Below are positions 10,860 through 21,654 of a stretch of 64,000 nt of DNA, in pieces; position 1 is the stretch's first letter, and each line of letters begins with the position of its first letter. The DNA comes from Chloranthus sessilifolius (Eukaryota; Streptophyta; Magnoliopsida; Chloranthales; Chloranthaceae): assembly GCA_021018995.1 (NCBI GenBank), contig CM037593.1:12366088-12430087 (forward strand), read 5' to 3'. Both the position numbers and the translations under genes were made by a program. The notes beneath the pieces are model-generated. The model was not told the DNA's origin, searched no databases, and saw only the letters and a program-made list of their open reading frames with translations.

Positions 10860-12111
10860 AGAATCAAGCCGCCGTCTTGCCCTTGTCTGTCTGTCTGGCA
10901 ATCCTTGATCATGTGGCCCACCTTGCCACATCGGAAACAACCTCTAGTTCCGATTCTAGGTCTATAGTCCTATGCGGCTTGCCACATCTGGCACACGTCT
11001 CACGAGGTGCGGAAGATACGGTACGAGAACCCTGTGTGATAGTGGCACCAGTAGACATGGCAGGGCACTCATAGCGAATAGGTCTCCCCGACGCAAGTAA
11101 TGGAAACCTCTGTGGTGTTGTTGCTTGTTGTCATGCGCCGGTCTTCCAAAACCTCCAAATCATGGCCTTCGACTCACCCACGAATCTCGGCTTTTTATTC
11201 ACGGTTCGTAGTTCCCCATCCTTCCGTGGTCAAGTCCTCTGCTGCTCTCTCTGCCTATATATGCTCGTGTTCTCCTCTTCTACAACCAATGCTTTGCTCA
11301 TGACCTCTTCATAGGTCCTCGGTTGAAATGGAGCTACGCCTCCTAACCTCAGCTTCAAACCTTGTCAAACCTCTTGACTTCATCACTTGAGACGTAATCC
11401 GGAGCAAAACGCAAGTCGTAGAAACTCTACCCGTATTCTCTCACGGTCATCCTCCCTTGTACTAGCCGAGGAACTGAATCTCAAGTCGTTCCTCACTACT
11501 CGAAAATATTGTTTGTTGAACTCCTCAACAAACTCCTCCCACTAGGGTCTCCTGAGCCCGAGTCCGTATCACGGACTTCCACCAAGGCCCAGCCTCCCCA
11601 TCCAACATGTAAGCTGCCCATCTTACACTCTCATCTTCCGTGCAAGTTAGCACGCTAAAAACTTTCTCCATTTCCATCAGCCAATTCTCGGCCGCCATTG
11701 TGTACGCCTTGAAAATGAAGGAGGTCTCATCCTTCTAAACTCAGAAAAGATGAGGGCACAGCAACGCAGTCCCATGTGTGGTGTAGGTGGTGCTCTTCTT
11801 GACGCATGAGATGCAAAGGATGCTGCTTGTTGTGCCATGGCAGCTGCCATAGTCTCCATAGTGTGCATCATCCTTTGTCGTTCCTCTCTATCTTCTTGCC
11901 TTTCTCTCAATCTTTCTTGCTCTCTTAGATCTTGATCCTGATGATCTCGATCCTCTTCTTCATGTTGTCTGCTACTACTGCCCCCTGGGGCCTCATTACC
12001 TCCTAAAGGCACTCTATTGGTAGGAGAGATGTAACCATCTCCACTACGTAAACTCCTTTGATGGCCTCCCCTTGGTCGGCCTCTCCCTCTAGCTGACATT
12101 TGCGGCTGCAT
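10860..12111 (-). pseudogene. Gag with CCHC zinc knuckle (Tekay), frameshifted
   Basis: It starts at the ATG at 12111 with a basic, Arg/Gly-rich N-terminus followed by a Glu/Arg/Gln-rich segment that could be a coiled coil. The capsid part (about 11700-11100) is broken by frameshifts but retains conserved fragments. An intact C-x2-C-x4-H-x4-C knuckle (C-F-R-C-G-K-V-G-H-M-I-K-D-C) is encoded at 10898-10939, with a second partial C-A-R-C-G-K-P-H upstream at about 10975-11010. The knuckle binds the genomic RNA in such elements. Confidence 0.8.
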
Positions 12112-12186
12112 TTGAAACTAAGGTTTCGTTAGCAGAAGCCCCTATGATCTGACGAAAGAACTCTTGTCAGAATTGCTAAAGAAAAT

Positions 12187-12199
12187 GGCTTTGATACCA
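12187..12199 (-). promoter_or_regulatory. Primer-binding site, initiator Met-tRNA type
   Basis: The minus strand reads TGGTATCAAAGCC, one base away from the usual plant tRNA-iMet 3'-end complement TGGTATCAGAGCC. It directly touches the 5' LTR with no spacer. Confidence 0.88.
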
Positions 12200-14890
12200 A
12201 TCAGGATACCGGATTTCGACCTCAAACCCGTGCCATCAAGACGATCATCTTGACCGTGCTCTTAACTATGCACGCACACGGTATATCAAGCATAAAAAGA
12301 AGTAAGAACAACTTATGGAATTTAAATCTAATTAGAAATACTTTTCAAAAGAGGTTTCTACCCTCATGCCCCTACATGAAGGAGAATCGATCCAACCATC
12401 GATGATATAAATCATCACTGATGGTTCGCCTGCAGGAATAATCCAAACTCTATACATATACATGTTTTCACAAATAAAGGCTTGACATACCAAGCCGCAT
12501 AATCTCTACTCAAAACTCCCCAAAGTAGCACAACGGACTCCTCTAGAAGAAGCCCTGTGGGGGTGGCGCCAACTCCTCGCCAAGAAGAAGTCCGACTCAC
12601 GGGATCATCGTCCCTCAAACCTCGGCACAATGCTACTAATGGACCTCATGACGTATAGTCTATAGGGTGAGCTACATCCTAGCTCAATAGGGAACAAACA
12701 CTGCTGAACATATAAGTTATAACTCACATATATTCTATGATATGCCATGCATGATGTGACTATGCAGTTGTTGATAAAACAGTTAAAAGCATTCGTTTTA
12801 CTGTTGATTTCTTATGTTTTCATTTACTCATGAATAATGCTGAAAAGGCCTAAAGCAAAACTTAAACTTTCAACTTAAGTAATCCCCGAGCAATATAGCA
12901 TCGAGCCCCGATGAGCTACCCTTCATCGTCATCTATATAGACAGTTTTAATGTATTCCCTGGGAATACTATATAGTACCCAAGCCCCTTTCCCCTGGGGA
13001 TTGGTGGCGGGGTTTCACATCTCATCAACACCCCTGGGGTGTGCTTACTACGTACGGATAAGCCTCCGCACTGGCCTACGGTTTCGCCAGATCGTCACGG
13101 GATATCCCGCCGTGTCGTGGATATCCCGCCACGTTGGGGTAACCTAAGGAACCTCAAATAACAAAAATATCGGTGCCTTACATATAGTTATTCACCGTGT
13201 AAGTGTGCTATCTTATATCAGTTAGGCCCTATCAAACATGATTCAATCTGTGGATACATCCCTGGGATGTATCCATTAACTTGCATCACACCTGATGCTC
13301 TTATCTCTTTACTTCTTCATCCCCTGGGGATGGCTCATTCGTTTACTCTTATGAATGTCACACACACACACTTTTCACAATTCTTTGAGCAGTAAAAATA
13401 ATTGAATTGAAATTTATATCACTACATACATGCTCTTGTAAAATAAAGTACATGTTCGAGGTGTTCCCTACCTCAAGTCTTCACTTGTTCAATGCATCAA
13501 GGTCCCACGTGGCTCCTCGTGCACTAGCTCACACGTACCACCTATGGTACCATACAACAGGTAAAACACATCACAAGGGATGCAATAAAGAAGGTATAAG
13601 ATCCTCCAAGAATCTTAAAGTCAAACCTAAAAGTCAACAAAATTTATCCCCCGATTAATCGAAATCCGTAATCGATTAATCGAACTCGTTCGATTAATCG
13701 ATTTCAACATCGATTAATCAAGGTCAATATCGATTAATCAAGTAATTTCGATTAATCAAATTCTCCTTTTCGCAAAGTCCATTCTCGTCAAATGAATTGT
13801 CATTCGATTAATCGAATCTGCATTAATCGAAATTCTTCTTTTAGTAAACTCACCGCTCAATAAAAGTTTCCGTTCGATTAATCGAATCCAGTTTCGATTA
13901 ATCGAAATTCTTCTTTCCGCAAAGTACACCTACTGTTCGAACAGTTGAGTTTTCATTCGATTAATCGAATCCAGTTTCGATTAATCGAATTTCTTCTTTT
14001 CGCAAGGTACACCTACTGTTCGAACAGTTGAATTTCACAAGTCGATTAATCGATCCCAAATCCATTAATCGAAAACTCAAATCGATTAATCGAAATCCCA
14101 TTTCGATTAGTCGATTTTTCCTTAAATCATTTCCTCCAACCCTTGGGGTCCACTGGAGGTTCCCAGTCGATTAATCGATTCTCAAATCGATTAATCGAAA
14201 TCCAAATTCGATTAATCGAAATCCAATTCGATTAATCGAAGTCGTGGTCTTCTGACCTTTCAACTTCCTGGCCAATTTCGATTAATCGAAACCCAATTTC
14301 GATTAATCGAAATTGTCAGATTCAGCCCTTTTTGAGCTGTTCTTCCCAATCTTTTTCCTACACTTTTTCCTCTATTTTTCTAAGCCATTATCCTATGATC
14401 TAACCCACATTTAACCACAACTTAACCCCTATAATCTATGCATCTTATTTACAAAAATTTTACCTTGGATAGATCTCAAGTTGATTTCAAATCAATAGTT
14501 GGAAGGCTAGGGTTTCTAGCTTTGGTTCTAACGGATCCTCTAAATCCCTCTTTAATGCTTGAATCCTTCTTCCAAACAGTTGCAATAACTCTTCTCTTAC
14601 TTCTCTCTCTCTCTCTCTTCTTTACTCTCCTTCAACAACCCAAAAACATTCATTTAGGGTTATTAAACCCTTTTATATCTCTCCTAGTTTGTGTGTTAAG
14701 CACATGCACCTCAATAGGTGTATGTGACTTTAGATTTTCAACACACACCACATTGTTACACAACCCATCACATCACATTCACTCATCACACTCTACGCTA
14801 ACTATTGAACTCCTAGTTGGTCAAACCTAAGACCAATCGGACACGGATCCCGAGGTCATAGTTTAACGTGATTTTCTTTGGGCTATTACA
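12200..14890 (-). repeat. Tekay-like element 5' LTR (right copy)
   Basis: This is the mate of 1978-4676. It starts TGTAATAGCC on the minus strand at 14890. The inner end has lost the canonical CA (it reads ...CCTGAT next to the PBS). The TCGATTAATCGA array is at 13650-14312. From about 13870 to 14530 it is nearly identical to the left LTR, while 13630-13870 and 12200-12640 show many small indels. Confidence 0.88.
13650..14312. repeat. Array of palindrome TCGATTAATCGA in LTR A (right)
   Basis: About 15 exact copies and 7 one-base variants are seen; several left-array copies appear here as CGATTAATCAA. It is the same array as at 3437-4107 in the other LTR, including the CTGTTCGAACAG palindromes. 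Confidence 0.9.
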
Positions 14891-14895
14891 ACTTA
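14891..14895. repeat. TSD of Tekay-like element, right copy (ACTTA)
   Basis: Matches 1973-1977 exactly and directly follows the terminal ACA of the right LTR. Confidence 0.85.
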
Positions 14896-15212
14896 TCTGG
14901 GGATCGCATCTTCCCCGATCAACTGATTTAGCCGCTCATCTTTAGTGTATGATCTCCTTGTTCATTCAAAATCATTCCACTTTTCATTTCTTCCAAAAGA
15001 TCTTTGTTTACAATGCTTTTCCTAAATACAATCTATGAATGTAAAAGAGAGAGATAGTGCAAATCCTAAGTACAATCTACCCAGATCAAAACCCTAGAAG
15101 AAGGAGAAGAGAAGAACTCTTCAAAAGATGCCCAGAGGAGTCTAAAACCAATAATAATAATAATGAATAATAATCCTCCAAAATTCTCCTTTCTCGAAGT
15201 GTTTGATTTGGC

Positions 15213-15220
15213 TTTAAATA
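15213..15220 (-). promoter_or_regulatory. Candidate TATA box of LTR B
   Basis: The minus strand reads GCTATTTAAAGC. It lies about 40 bp downstream of the proximal palindrome (in minus-strand order) and upstream of a polypyrimidine-rich leader. This fits an LTR core promoter. Confidence 0.45.
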
Positions 15221-15259
15221 GCACCCACGTCGCGGAAGTGTCCCAACTCGACAAGTCAG

Positions 15260-15400
15260 GGTCGATTAATCAACCCTATAGGGTCGATGCATCGACCCTG
15301 CAAAAAATCCTCAAAATCTGCTTTAAAGTGTAAGTTCCGTGTCTGACAGCTTTTTGTCCTCGATTAATCGACCAAAAGGGTCGATGCATCGACCTCCCAA
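15260..15400. repeat. Palindromes TCGATGCATCGA / TCGATTAATCGA in LTR B
   Basis: Two composite blocks are seen. Each pairs a TCGATTAATCGA or TCGATTAATCAA site with a TCGATGCATCGA site, and the latter is extended to GGTCGATGCATCGACC. They lie immediately upstream of the TATA box on the minus strand. Confidence 0.8.
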
Positions 15401-15784
15401 AAATTCGTGAATTTTTTCCCACTTTTGCATCAGATACGGCTTCGGTATTTTAGTTATAACTTTCTGTTCCGAACTCGGATTAAGGCAATTCTTGTGCCGT
15501 TGAAAAGCTGACAGAAAGATCTACAACTTGTGTGTTTTGATAATTTCATAATTCGGCCGTCTTGAAGGTCCAAATTGAGCTGCAAGTCACACCAAGTTCT
15601 CAATGACCCAAAGTTACAGTGTTTTGACATTATTTTCAGAATTCTTGGGCTGTTTTCTGCACTTGGCTTGTATTTACCTGAAACACTTCAAATCTAATAA
15701 TTCTTATCAGATAGCCTTCATCGGATAGCTAAATGTAGGTATCTAGGGGTGAAATATCATCATATTTCACTACTCATCAGTCAT

Positions 15785-15870
15785 CAATTCTATACACATG
15801 ACAATGTTTTTCATTTGGTGCCAGATGGTTCACTGGGGCATCATTTAGATTGGACACAGCCAACAATTGT
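15785..15870. repeat. Right half of the old dispersed repeat
   Basis: The phrase 'acacatgacaatgttttt' through 'ggtgccagatggttcactgg' recurs at 30985-31050. Together with 1198-1311 it reconstructs the site before LTR B inserted. Confidence 0.65.
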
Positions 15871-15981
15871 ATAAAAAACTAAAGCTAAACGATCCCCAAA
15901 ACAGATTTGGATCATTGAAGTTGCCCATTTTGTAGTGCCTTTTGACCCTTAATCACGTGGTGGTATATTTGTGTAATATAC

Positions 15982-16140
15982 AAGGTATCAAAAATCGGCC
16001 GATACCAATACGTATCGGTTTTTCAGTAAATCGATACGTATCGGTTCTTCAACTTGGTATCGATATTGACCGATATGAGCCTATATCGGTCGATACGCAT
16101 CGGTTTGAGCCAAGACATGCAATTTTTATTTTATTATTTT
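15982..16140. repeat. TATCGGCCGATA-rich repeat (copy 1)
   Basis: The sequence is rich in TATCGG/CCGATA (for example 'atcggccgatac', 'cgatacgtatcgg'). It is related to the longer copy at 28790-29045, which contains the same 'ggtatcggccgata' terminus. It is non-coding and probably a non-autonomous element; the superfamily is not determined. Confidence 0.5.
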
Positions 16141-16172
16141 AAAAAAGTGTCGATATATAGAGAGACTCTAAT

Positions 16173-16193
16173 CCCCCCCCCCCCCCCCCCCCC
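16173..16193. repeat. 21-nt poly(C) run
   Basis: An uninterrupted run of 21 C lies just before the L1 element. Such runs are prone to length error in assemblies. Confidence 0.9.
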
Positions 16194-16734
16194 AATTCAA
16201 ACTCTACCCTACCTTCCTCCCCAAACCTCTCGCCTACAAATCAACAACAAACCCACTCTTTGGAATGATGGTCAAGATTCCTCCTCGGCGTGACCCTATT
16301 CCGACTCAATCCCACCCGCCTTAAAAATCAGATCACATCTCCTTAGCCTCGCTGACCCAACCAACCCGACCCAACTTCTTACTGCCCCTACCGACCAAAT
16401 AACCACAGTGTTTTACCCAATTCAGACCCATTTCAAATCTAAATTTACCAGTACCAGAGTGCAGCTGTCAGCCCAACCCAAAAGCTCTTCTCTCATTAAC
16501 TCAAACTTGGCTGAACCCACCTCTGAAATCCCCTCTCAAAACCTTACCCCTATTGAGTCCAACAACCTCGAGATTGTTACGGTTTTGGTCAGAAAAAGTA
16601 GTAGAGAGTTGTCAAGTGCATGATCCGAAGGATGATAATAAGTGTCCCTTTAAGATCAATTGTACTGAAACATCTACTCTGAATGGTAATCAAACTTCAT
16701 CGGCGATGGTTGCTCAACAACCTCGCCGACCATA

Positions 16735-17640
16735 ATGAAAATCTTAAGTTGGAACTATTGAGGGCTTGGGAACCCTCGCACAGTTCGAGCTCTCTGTCTC
16801 CTCCTTCGGAGAGAAGATCTTGATTTCATCTTTCTGATCGAGATGAAAATGTGCTCTTACCATATGGACCAATTAAAGATGAAGATAGCCTATCAGAATG
16901 GGGTTTTTGTAAACTCTGCTATGTAAGATCCGGGTTGGCTTTATATTGGAAAAACGATTATTCGGTGAATCTACAATCTATGTCAAAATCCCACATTGAC
17001 ATGATAGTTGATAACAATGGAATAGCGGATTGGAGAATCACAGGGTTCTATGGCGCACTAGAATCTCATAATCGCCACTTAACTTAGAATTTATTATCAA
17101 ATCTCAGCAAATGCTCTTCGATTCCTTGGTTATGTGTTGGAGATTTTAACGAGATCTTATTCTCACATGAGAAACGAGGAGGGAACCCGAAGACACAGAC
17201 TCAGATGCATCAGTTTCGTTTAGTCATAGAAGAATGTGGGCTTAGGGATCTAGGTTATTCGGGGCCAAAGTTTACTTGGTCAAACAGGAAGGAAGGAGAT
17301 GAAATCATTGAAGAGCACCTCGATATGGCTCTAGTTTCTCAGGCATGGTGTAATCACTTTCCTATTTCTGACGTTACCCACCTCTCATCATCCAGATTTG
17401 ATCACTCGCCAATCCTCACAGCTACATCCCCCCCAACCGAATTTATGGTGTAAGGGACCCAGAATATTTCACTTTGAGTCTATGTGGTCACAAGAAAAAC
17501 ACTGTGAAGATATTATTAGGAAAAGCTGGGATGCCCCCAACTATTCCCTTGGCACCTCTCAGATCGGCAGTAAGATCGCCCATGTTGCACAAGCCCTTGA
17601 TAGATGGAATAAAACCTCCTTTGGGGTAATATTCATCATC
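16735..17640 (+). pseudogene. L1 ORF2 endonuclease domain, broken
   Basis: The AP-endonuclease-like N-terminus reads 'MKILSWN' at 16735, then I-E-M-K and G-x-x-L-Y-W-K in 16830-16960. 'WRITGFYG' is at about 17040, 'WLCVGDFNEIL' near 17130-17160, and 'LRDLGYSGPKFTWSNRK' at about 17230-17290. 'SRFDHSPIL' (catalytic D-H) is at 17395-17420. Stops at 17085 and 17451 and frame changes disable it. Confidence 0.8.
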
Positions 17641-18059
17641 ATCTTAATAAACTACAAAACAAATTAAATCAAATCAGAATTGGGGCTTCTAACGATTCCA
17701 ATTGTAAGGAAGAGGAGAGAATTAAAAAAGAGATAGATACCTTGCTTGAGAAGGAGGAAATGCTATGGCACCAGAGATCAAAGGAGATGTGGATTAAACA
17801 TGGGGACAAGAACTCAAAATATCTCCATTCCGTCGCATCGCAAAGAAGGAAAACGAACTGAATGGCTGGACTACACGATGAAAATGGCGTATGGAAAACC
17901 TCAAAAGAGGATGTTGAAAGGGTCCTATCTTCCCATTTTACTAACCGTTTCAAATCAATTGGCCCGATTCGTTTGGACGAGGCTTTGGAGGGAATTCATG
18001 ATCGGGTCTTGGTAGAACAAAATAATTGGCTAGTACGCGAATTCTCATCGGGGGAGGTT

Positions 18060-18800
18060 CGAAAGACCCTTTTTCAAATGCATCTGATCAAATCCCCAGG
18101 CCCTCACGATATGCCCCCTCTTTTTCCAATCTTATTGGTCCATTGTTAGTGAGTCAGTATTGAGTTTTGTTTTAAAATATCTCAATGGAAACATGAATTT
18201 ATATGGGATCAATCATACTCATATCGTTCTCATTCCCAAAATGAAAAATTCAGAAAATCTTTCTCATTTTCGTCCCATTAGCTTATGCAATGTCTTGTAC
18301 AAAATCATAGCGAAAGTCTTAGCAAATTGATTCAAGGAAATTCTTCTTAACATCATATCTGATTCTCAAAGTGCTTTCATCCCTGGGAGACTCATAACTG
18401 ATAATACTCTTATCGCCTTTGAGGTTACTCATTACCTGAAGAATAAAAGATATGGTAAAGAAAGGTGGTGTTCCCTGAAGTTGGACATGAGCAAAGCTTA
18501 TGATAGAGTCGAATGAACCTTTCTTAAAAAACTCTCGAAAAATAGGCTTTATCCCTCAATGGGTAAACCTCATTATGGGATACATTAAATCCGTGTCATA
18601 CGAATTTGTGGTCAATGGTCATATCTTGAGCAAAGTTTGTCCCGAAAGAGGTCTGAGACAAGGGGATCCATTGTCCCCCTATTTATTCATTGTGTGTGCC
18701 AAGGTCTTTTCAAATCTCCTCACAAATGTTGTCTAATCGGGTAAAATTTCTGGTATCCGTATTTGTCGAGGTGCCTCTGTCATCTCCCACCCTTTCTTTA
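18060..18800 (+). pseudogene. L1 ORF2 reverse transcriptase, broken
   Basis: The recognisable blocks are K-S-P-G-P near 18090, 'FRPISLCNVLYKIIAKVLAN' at 18270-18330 followed by a stop, and 'SQSAFIPGRLITDN' at 18365-18405. They are followed by 'LKLDMSKAYDRVE' at 18478-18516 with a stop after it, and 'GLRQGDPLSPYLFI' at 18650-18690. The catalytic block reads F-T-D-D (about 18800) where F/Y-A-D-D is normal, and it is in a different frame. Confidence 0.85.
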
Positions 18801-19059
18801 CCGATGATAGCCTCATCTATCAGTAAGGCAACTGATACTGAAAGTGGGGAAATTATTAACATCCTTAAGCTTTATGAAGATGTGTCGGGTCAAAAAATTA
18901 ACTATGATAAATCGACGTTATCTTTTAGCTCAAATGTTAAACAAGATTGCAGCTCAAGAATTCTCAATATCTTTCAGATCAAAGGAACTTGCTTACAAGA
19001 TAAATATTTGGGTCTACCTATGTGCATAGGCAGATCCAAAAAAATAGCATTTGAAGGTA

Positions 19060-20810
19060 TAAAAGTTTGAAAAACTCAGCGGGTGGAAAAGAAAGCTATT
19101 ATCTCGGGCAGGGAAAGAGATACTCATCAAAGCAGTTGCGCAAGTAATTCCCACATATGTGATGAGTTGTTTTAATCTTCCTACCACCTTACTCAAAGAG
19201 ATCTCAGCAATGACAGCAAAATATTGGTGGGGCCAAAAGGGAAAGGATAGCAGCTTACATTGGAAGGCTTGGAAAGATCTATGTCTACCAAAAGGCGTAG
19301 GGGGGATGGGGTTCAAAAATCTCAAATCCTTCAACACTGTGATGCTTGCTAAACAGGTATGGAGGATTATCTCAAATCCGTCCTCATTGACTAGTTGATT
19401 ATTGAGCCAAGTATTTTCCTCGTACCTCCATTCTTGATGCTAAAATTGGACGAAATCCTTCCTACACATGATCTAGTATCTTATCCGAAAAATCTGGGAT
19501 TGAAAATAGCCTTATTTGGAGGGTTGGAAGTGGTAAATCTATCAGAATCTGACAGGATAGGTGGATCCCTAGAGCACATACATTTAAAGTCTTATCCCCA
19601 AAGAGGAATAGTCAATTAGAAAAGGTCGCAGAGTTGATGTACAGTAACCCTATGCGTTGGAATGAGCAACTTCTTAGAGAGGCCTTTTGGGAGGAGGATG
19701 TGATCGCTATCTTGGGTATCCCCATCTCTATCACTAAAAAGGAAGACAGACTAGCATGGGCCTTAGAGAAGAACGGTAAATTTTTAGTTAAAAGTGCCTA
19801 TAGAGCTATTTTTGATGAACCTACGAAGGAAAGGGAGGCTTCATCTTCTTCTCAAGCAGTAAACGTCCTCTAGCGAGATCTGTGGAGGCTCCATATTCCG
19901 AATAAGGTCAAAATATTTGTGTAGCGAGCATGTCAAAATATCCTCCCGGGCAAGGCTTTACTCCACAAAAAAATCCCATCTCACCAATATGTGATGCTTG
20001 CGGTTCTACCGTTGAGTTAGTCAATCACGATTTGAGAGACTGTCACAAAGCTGAAATGAGCTGGTTTTGCTCATCGTTGGGGGGCCGAGTTCGTGAGAGT
20101 GCCCAAGTAGATTTTAAAGAGCGGGCTATGGTGTTTCATACTCAATTCGGCAGAGCCCAGTTAGATCCTTTTTTCATTATTGCTTGGGGAATATGGAATG
20201 AGAGGAATCAGGTTGTATATAGGTTTAACAGAATGACCCAACCTCAATTTCTATGTAAGCCAAATGCTACTTGGCTGAGTTCTAACATATCAAAACCCAT
20301 GAGGCGCACAACCACATCAATACGCTCTCAGATGTATCCTGGTCTCCTCCCACCCATGATCGCTTTAAAATAAATTTTGATGGTGCTTAATGGATAAAAG
20401 GTGTAGGAGTTATCATTCGGGATCATGATGGAATGGTTCTTGTTTCGATGGCTAAAAATATTCCAAATGTTTCTAAACCGAACCATTCTAAGGCTTTTGC
20501 ATTTCTCGAAGCCGCTCGTTTCGCTTATCAGTGTGGGTTTCAAGATGTTGATTTTGAAGGAGATTCTGCCCAGATAGCAATGCCGTCAAAACTTTAAAGT
20601 ATGATATATCGGAGCTAGGCTATATTTTTGACGAAATCAACGATTGCATGAAGTTTTTCCAATCCCATTCTAGTAGGCATATCATGAGAATAGCCAATGT
20701 TGTGGCTGATTTATTGTCGAAAATCAGATTGCAAAAAAACTGTGATGAAATCTGGATGGAGGATATCCCTCCCCAACTCCATGATGTAATTTTATATGAT
20801 TTTTCCCATT
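19060..20810 (+). pseudogene. L1 ORF2 C-terminal region (zf-RVT and RNase H-like), broken
   Basis: After RT the copy keeps 'GWKRKLLSRAGKEILIKAVAQ' pieces (19080-19140), 'PKGVGGMGFKNL' (19290-19325) and a zf-RVT cysteine/histidine segment near 19990-20050 (C-D-A-C-G...N-H). The plant-L1 RNase H-like domain reads 'KINFDGA' at about 20372 and 'GVGVIIRDHDG' at 20400-20435, with 'FEGDSAQI' near 20555. Frames change repeatedly. Confidence 0.75.
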
Positions 20811-20828
20811 AATGAATATTTCGTTATC

Positions 20829-20831
<3 letters not shown>

Positions 20832-20866
<35 letters not shown>
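20832..20866. repeat. (GA)n microsatellite
   Basis: About 17 perfect AG/GA units at the 3' end of the L1 copy. Confidence 0.9.
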
Positions 20867-20869
<3 letters not shown>

Positions 20870-20943
20870 ATCACTGACCCCATTTACTCCCAAGGGTGAA
20901 TAGATTAGGTACCATACACCAACTCAAAATGTAAAACAACCGT

Positions 20944-21085
20944 CACTACAAAAATAAGGTGTTTCAGCGGCACTTGCTATTAAGGCAATTTTCGATAGCG
21001 GCAAGACTAATAGCGGTAGTTTTTTGTAGCAACAAGACTAATAGCGGTAGTTTTTTGTTAATATTCTTATTTTTTGTCGTGCAAA
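20944..21085 (+). mobile_element. CACTA-type transposon terminus (remnant)
   Basis: The sequence begins CACTACAAAAATAAGG, matching the CACTACAAGAAA-type terminus of plant CACTA elements. Two nearly identical subterminal units containing 'caagactaatagcggtagttttttgt' follow (about 21000-21060). No opposite end or transposase is visible in the window. Confidence 0.55.
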
Positions 21086-21099
21086 TGAAATGGCCCAAA

Positions 21100-21290
21100 T
21101 TATTCGAGGTTCGGCAAGGTTGAAATCAGAAAAAATTCGAGAAGTACAAAAAATATTCAGCGAAAATCGGAGAGAAAAGCTAAAGAATACAAAATAGATA
21201 AAATTAAAAAGTACGAAGAATTTTCAAAAAAATAAAAATTCATGATTTATTAAAAAATTTGTGAATAATTTCCTAATTTTCAAAAGGACT
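21100..21290. repeat. Fragment related to the CATAGTSAC MITE family
   Basis: The phrase 'aggttcggcaaggttgaaatcagaaaaa' resembles 'tagttcggcaagatgaaaattcagaaaaa' inside the complete MITE at 41178-41525. TIRs are not preserved, so this is an internal remnant. Confidence 0.4.
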
Positions 21291-21306
21291 CGGCTCTCCT
21301 GACCGT

Positions 21307-21654
21307 CTTTTAAACACCCATGTTTAAATGATCTTACAACATTAATGGCTTACAATGTGGGCAATCCACACCGTCAAAGTGATAGATCATGAAGTGAAGC
21401 GCATTGGACCCAAAAATCACATTTTTTGGGAGACTTGGGCCATCTTATCTGTCCAGTCTAATATCGATCAACCATTATTTTTAGTTTTAATGGTTGATGT
21501 TAAAGTCTGCCAATCATATGGTTCAATGGTAGATTGCCACTTGAAAAATTTAGATTGATCACAAATGTCTGCCACATAGCATAATAGCCACTCTTCAAAG
21601 GTGTAAGATAACAAAATCTAATTTAATGGTGTTAGATCATTTAAACACCATTTC
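21307..21654. mobile_element. MITE with palindromic TIRs, interrupted by solo LTR D
   Basis: The left terminus 'ttttaaacaccc...gtttaaatgatct' is matched in inverted orientation by 'agatcatttaaacaccat' (21633-21652), which continues as 'ttttggtgtttaaatg' at 24301-24315 after the LTR. Each terminus is itself a hairpin (TTTAAACACC...GGTGTTTAAA). The interior is non-coding. The element ends at about 24315 once the LTR is removed. Confidence 0.6.

Larger units (their letters stand above)
1978..14890 (-). mobile_element. Ty3/gypsy chromovirus (Tekay/Del-like) LTR retrotransposon
   Basis: This is a structurally complete but coding-defective element transcribed right to left. It has two LTRs of about 2.7 kb, an initiator-Met tRNA PBS at 12187-12199 touching the 5' LTR, a purine tract at 4677-4688 touching the 3' LTR, and the TSD ACTTA. 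The pol order on the minus strand is Gag, protease, RT, RNase H, integrase and a C-terminal chromodomain-like segment, which is the Ty3/gypsy order. The ending V-x-W-x-x-x-P-x-E-E-A-T-W-E and the long LTRs point to the Tekay/Del chromovirus lineage. An extra sense ORF lies between pol and the 3' LTR. Many 1-2 bp frameshifts break gag-pol, so the copy is inactive as written unless those are sequencing errors. Confidence 0.9.
14896..15779 (-). mobile_element. Solo LTR B, 5' part with palindromes and TATA box
   Basis: This continues 1317-1977. In minus-strand order it starts TGATGAGTAG at 15779. Palindromes TCGATTAATCGA and TCGATGCATCGA lie at 15260-15400, a TATA box TATTTAAA at 15213-15220, and a leader with a 'gatgagcggctaaa' phrase at about 14930. 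That phrase is also present near 32930 in the related plus-strand element. The right end abuts TSD GTCAT (15780-15784). Confidence 0.7.
16200..20870 (+). mobile_element. L1-type LINE, degenerate
   Basis: This is a non-LTR retrotransposon copy in plus orientation. A proline/serine-rich ORF1-like tail (16200-16730) precedes the ORF2 start at ATG 16735 ('MKILSWN', then a stop in what should be C-R-G-L-G). The order is endonuclease, reverse transcriptase, zf-RVT-like region, RNase H-like end. It has many stops and frameshifts. A (GA)n run at 20832-20866 follows the coding end in place of a clear poly(A). No target duplication was found. Confidence 0.85.

Noticed and set aside
1978..14890. Endogenous pararetrovirus (caulimovirid) origin for the RT region
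   Set aside because: The LTRs, PBS, purine tract, integrase and chromodomain tail identify it as Ty3/gypsy. No movement protein or other virus-specific domain is seen.
1317..15779. Reading LTR B as a full LTR retrotransposon
   Set aside because: After removing the Tekay element only one LTR of about 1.5 kb remains, with direct TSDs, so it is a solo LTR.
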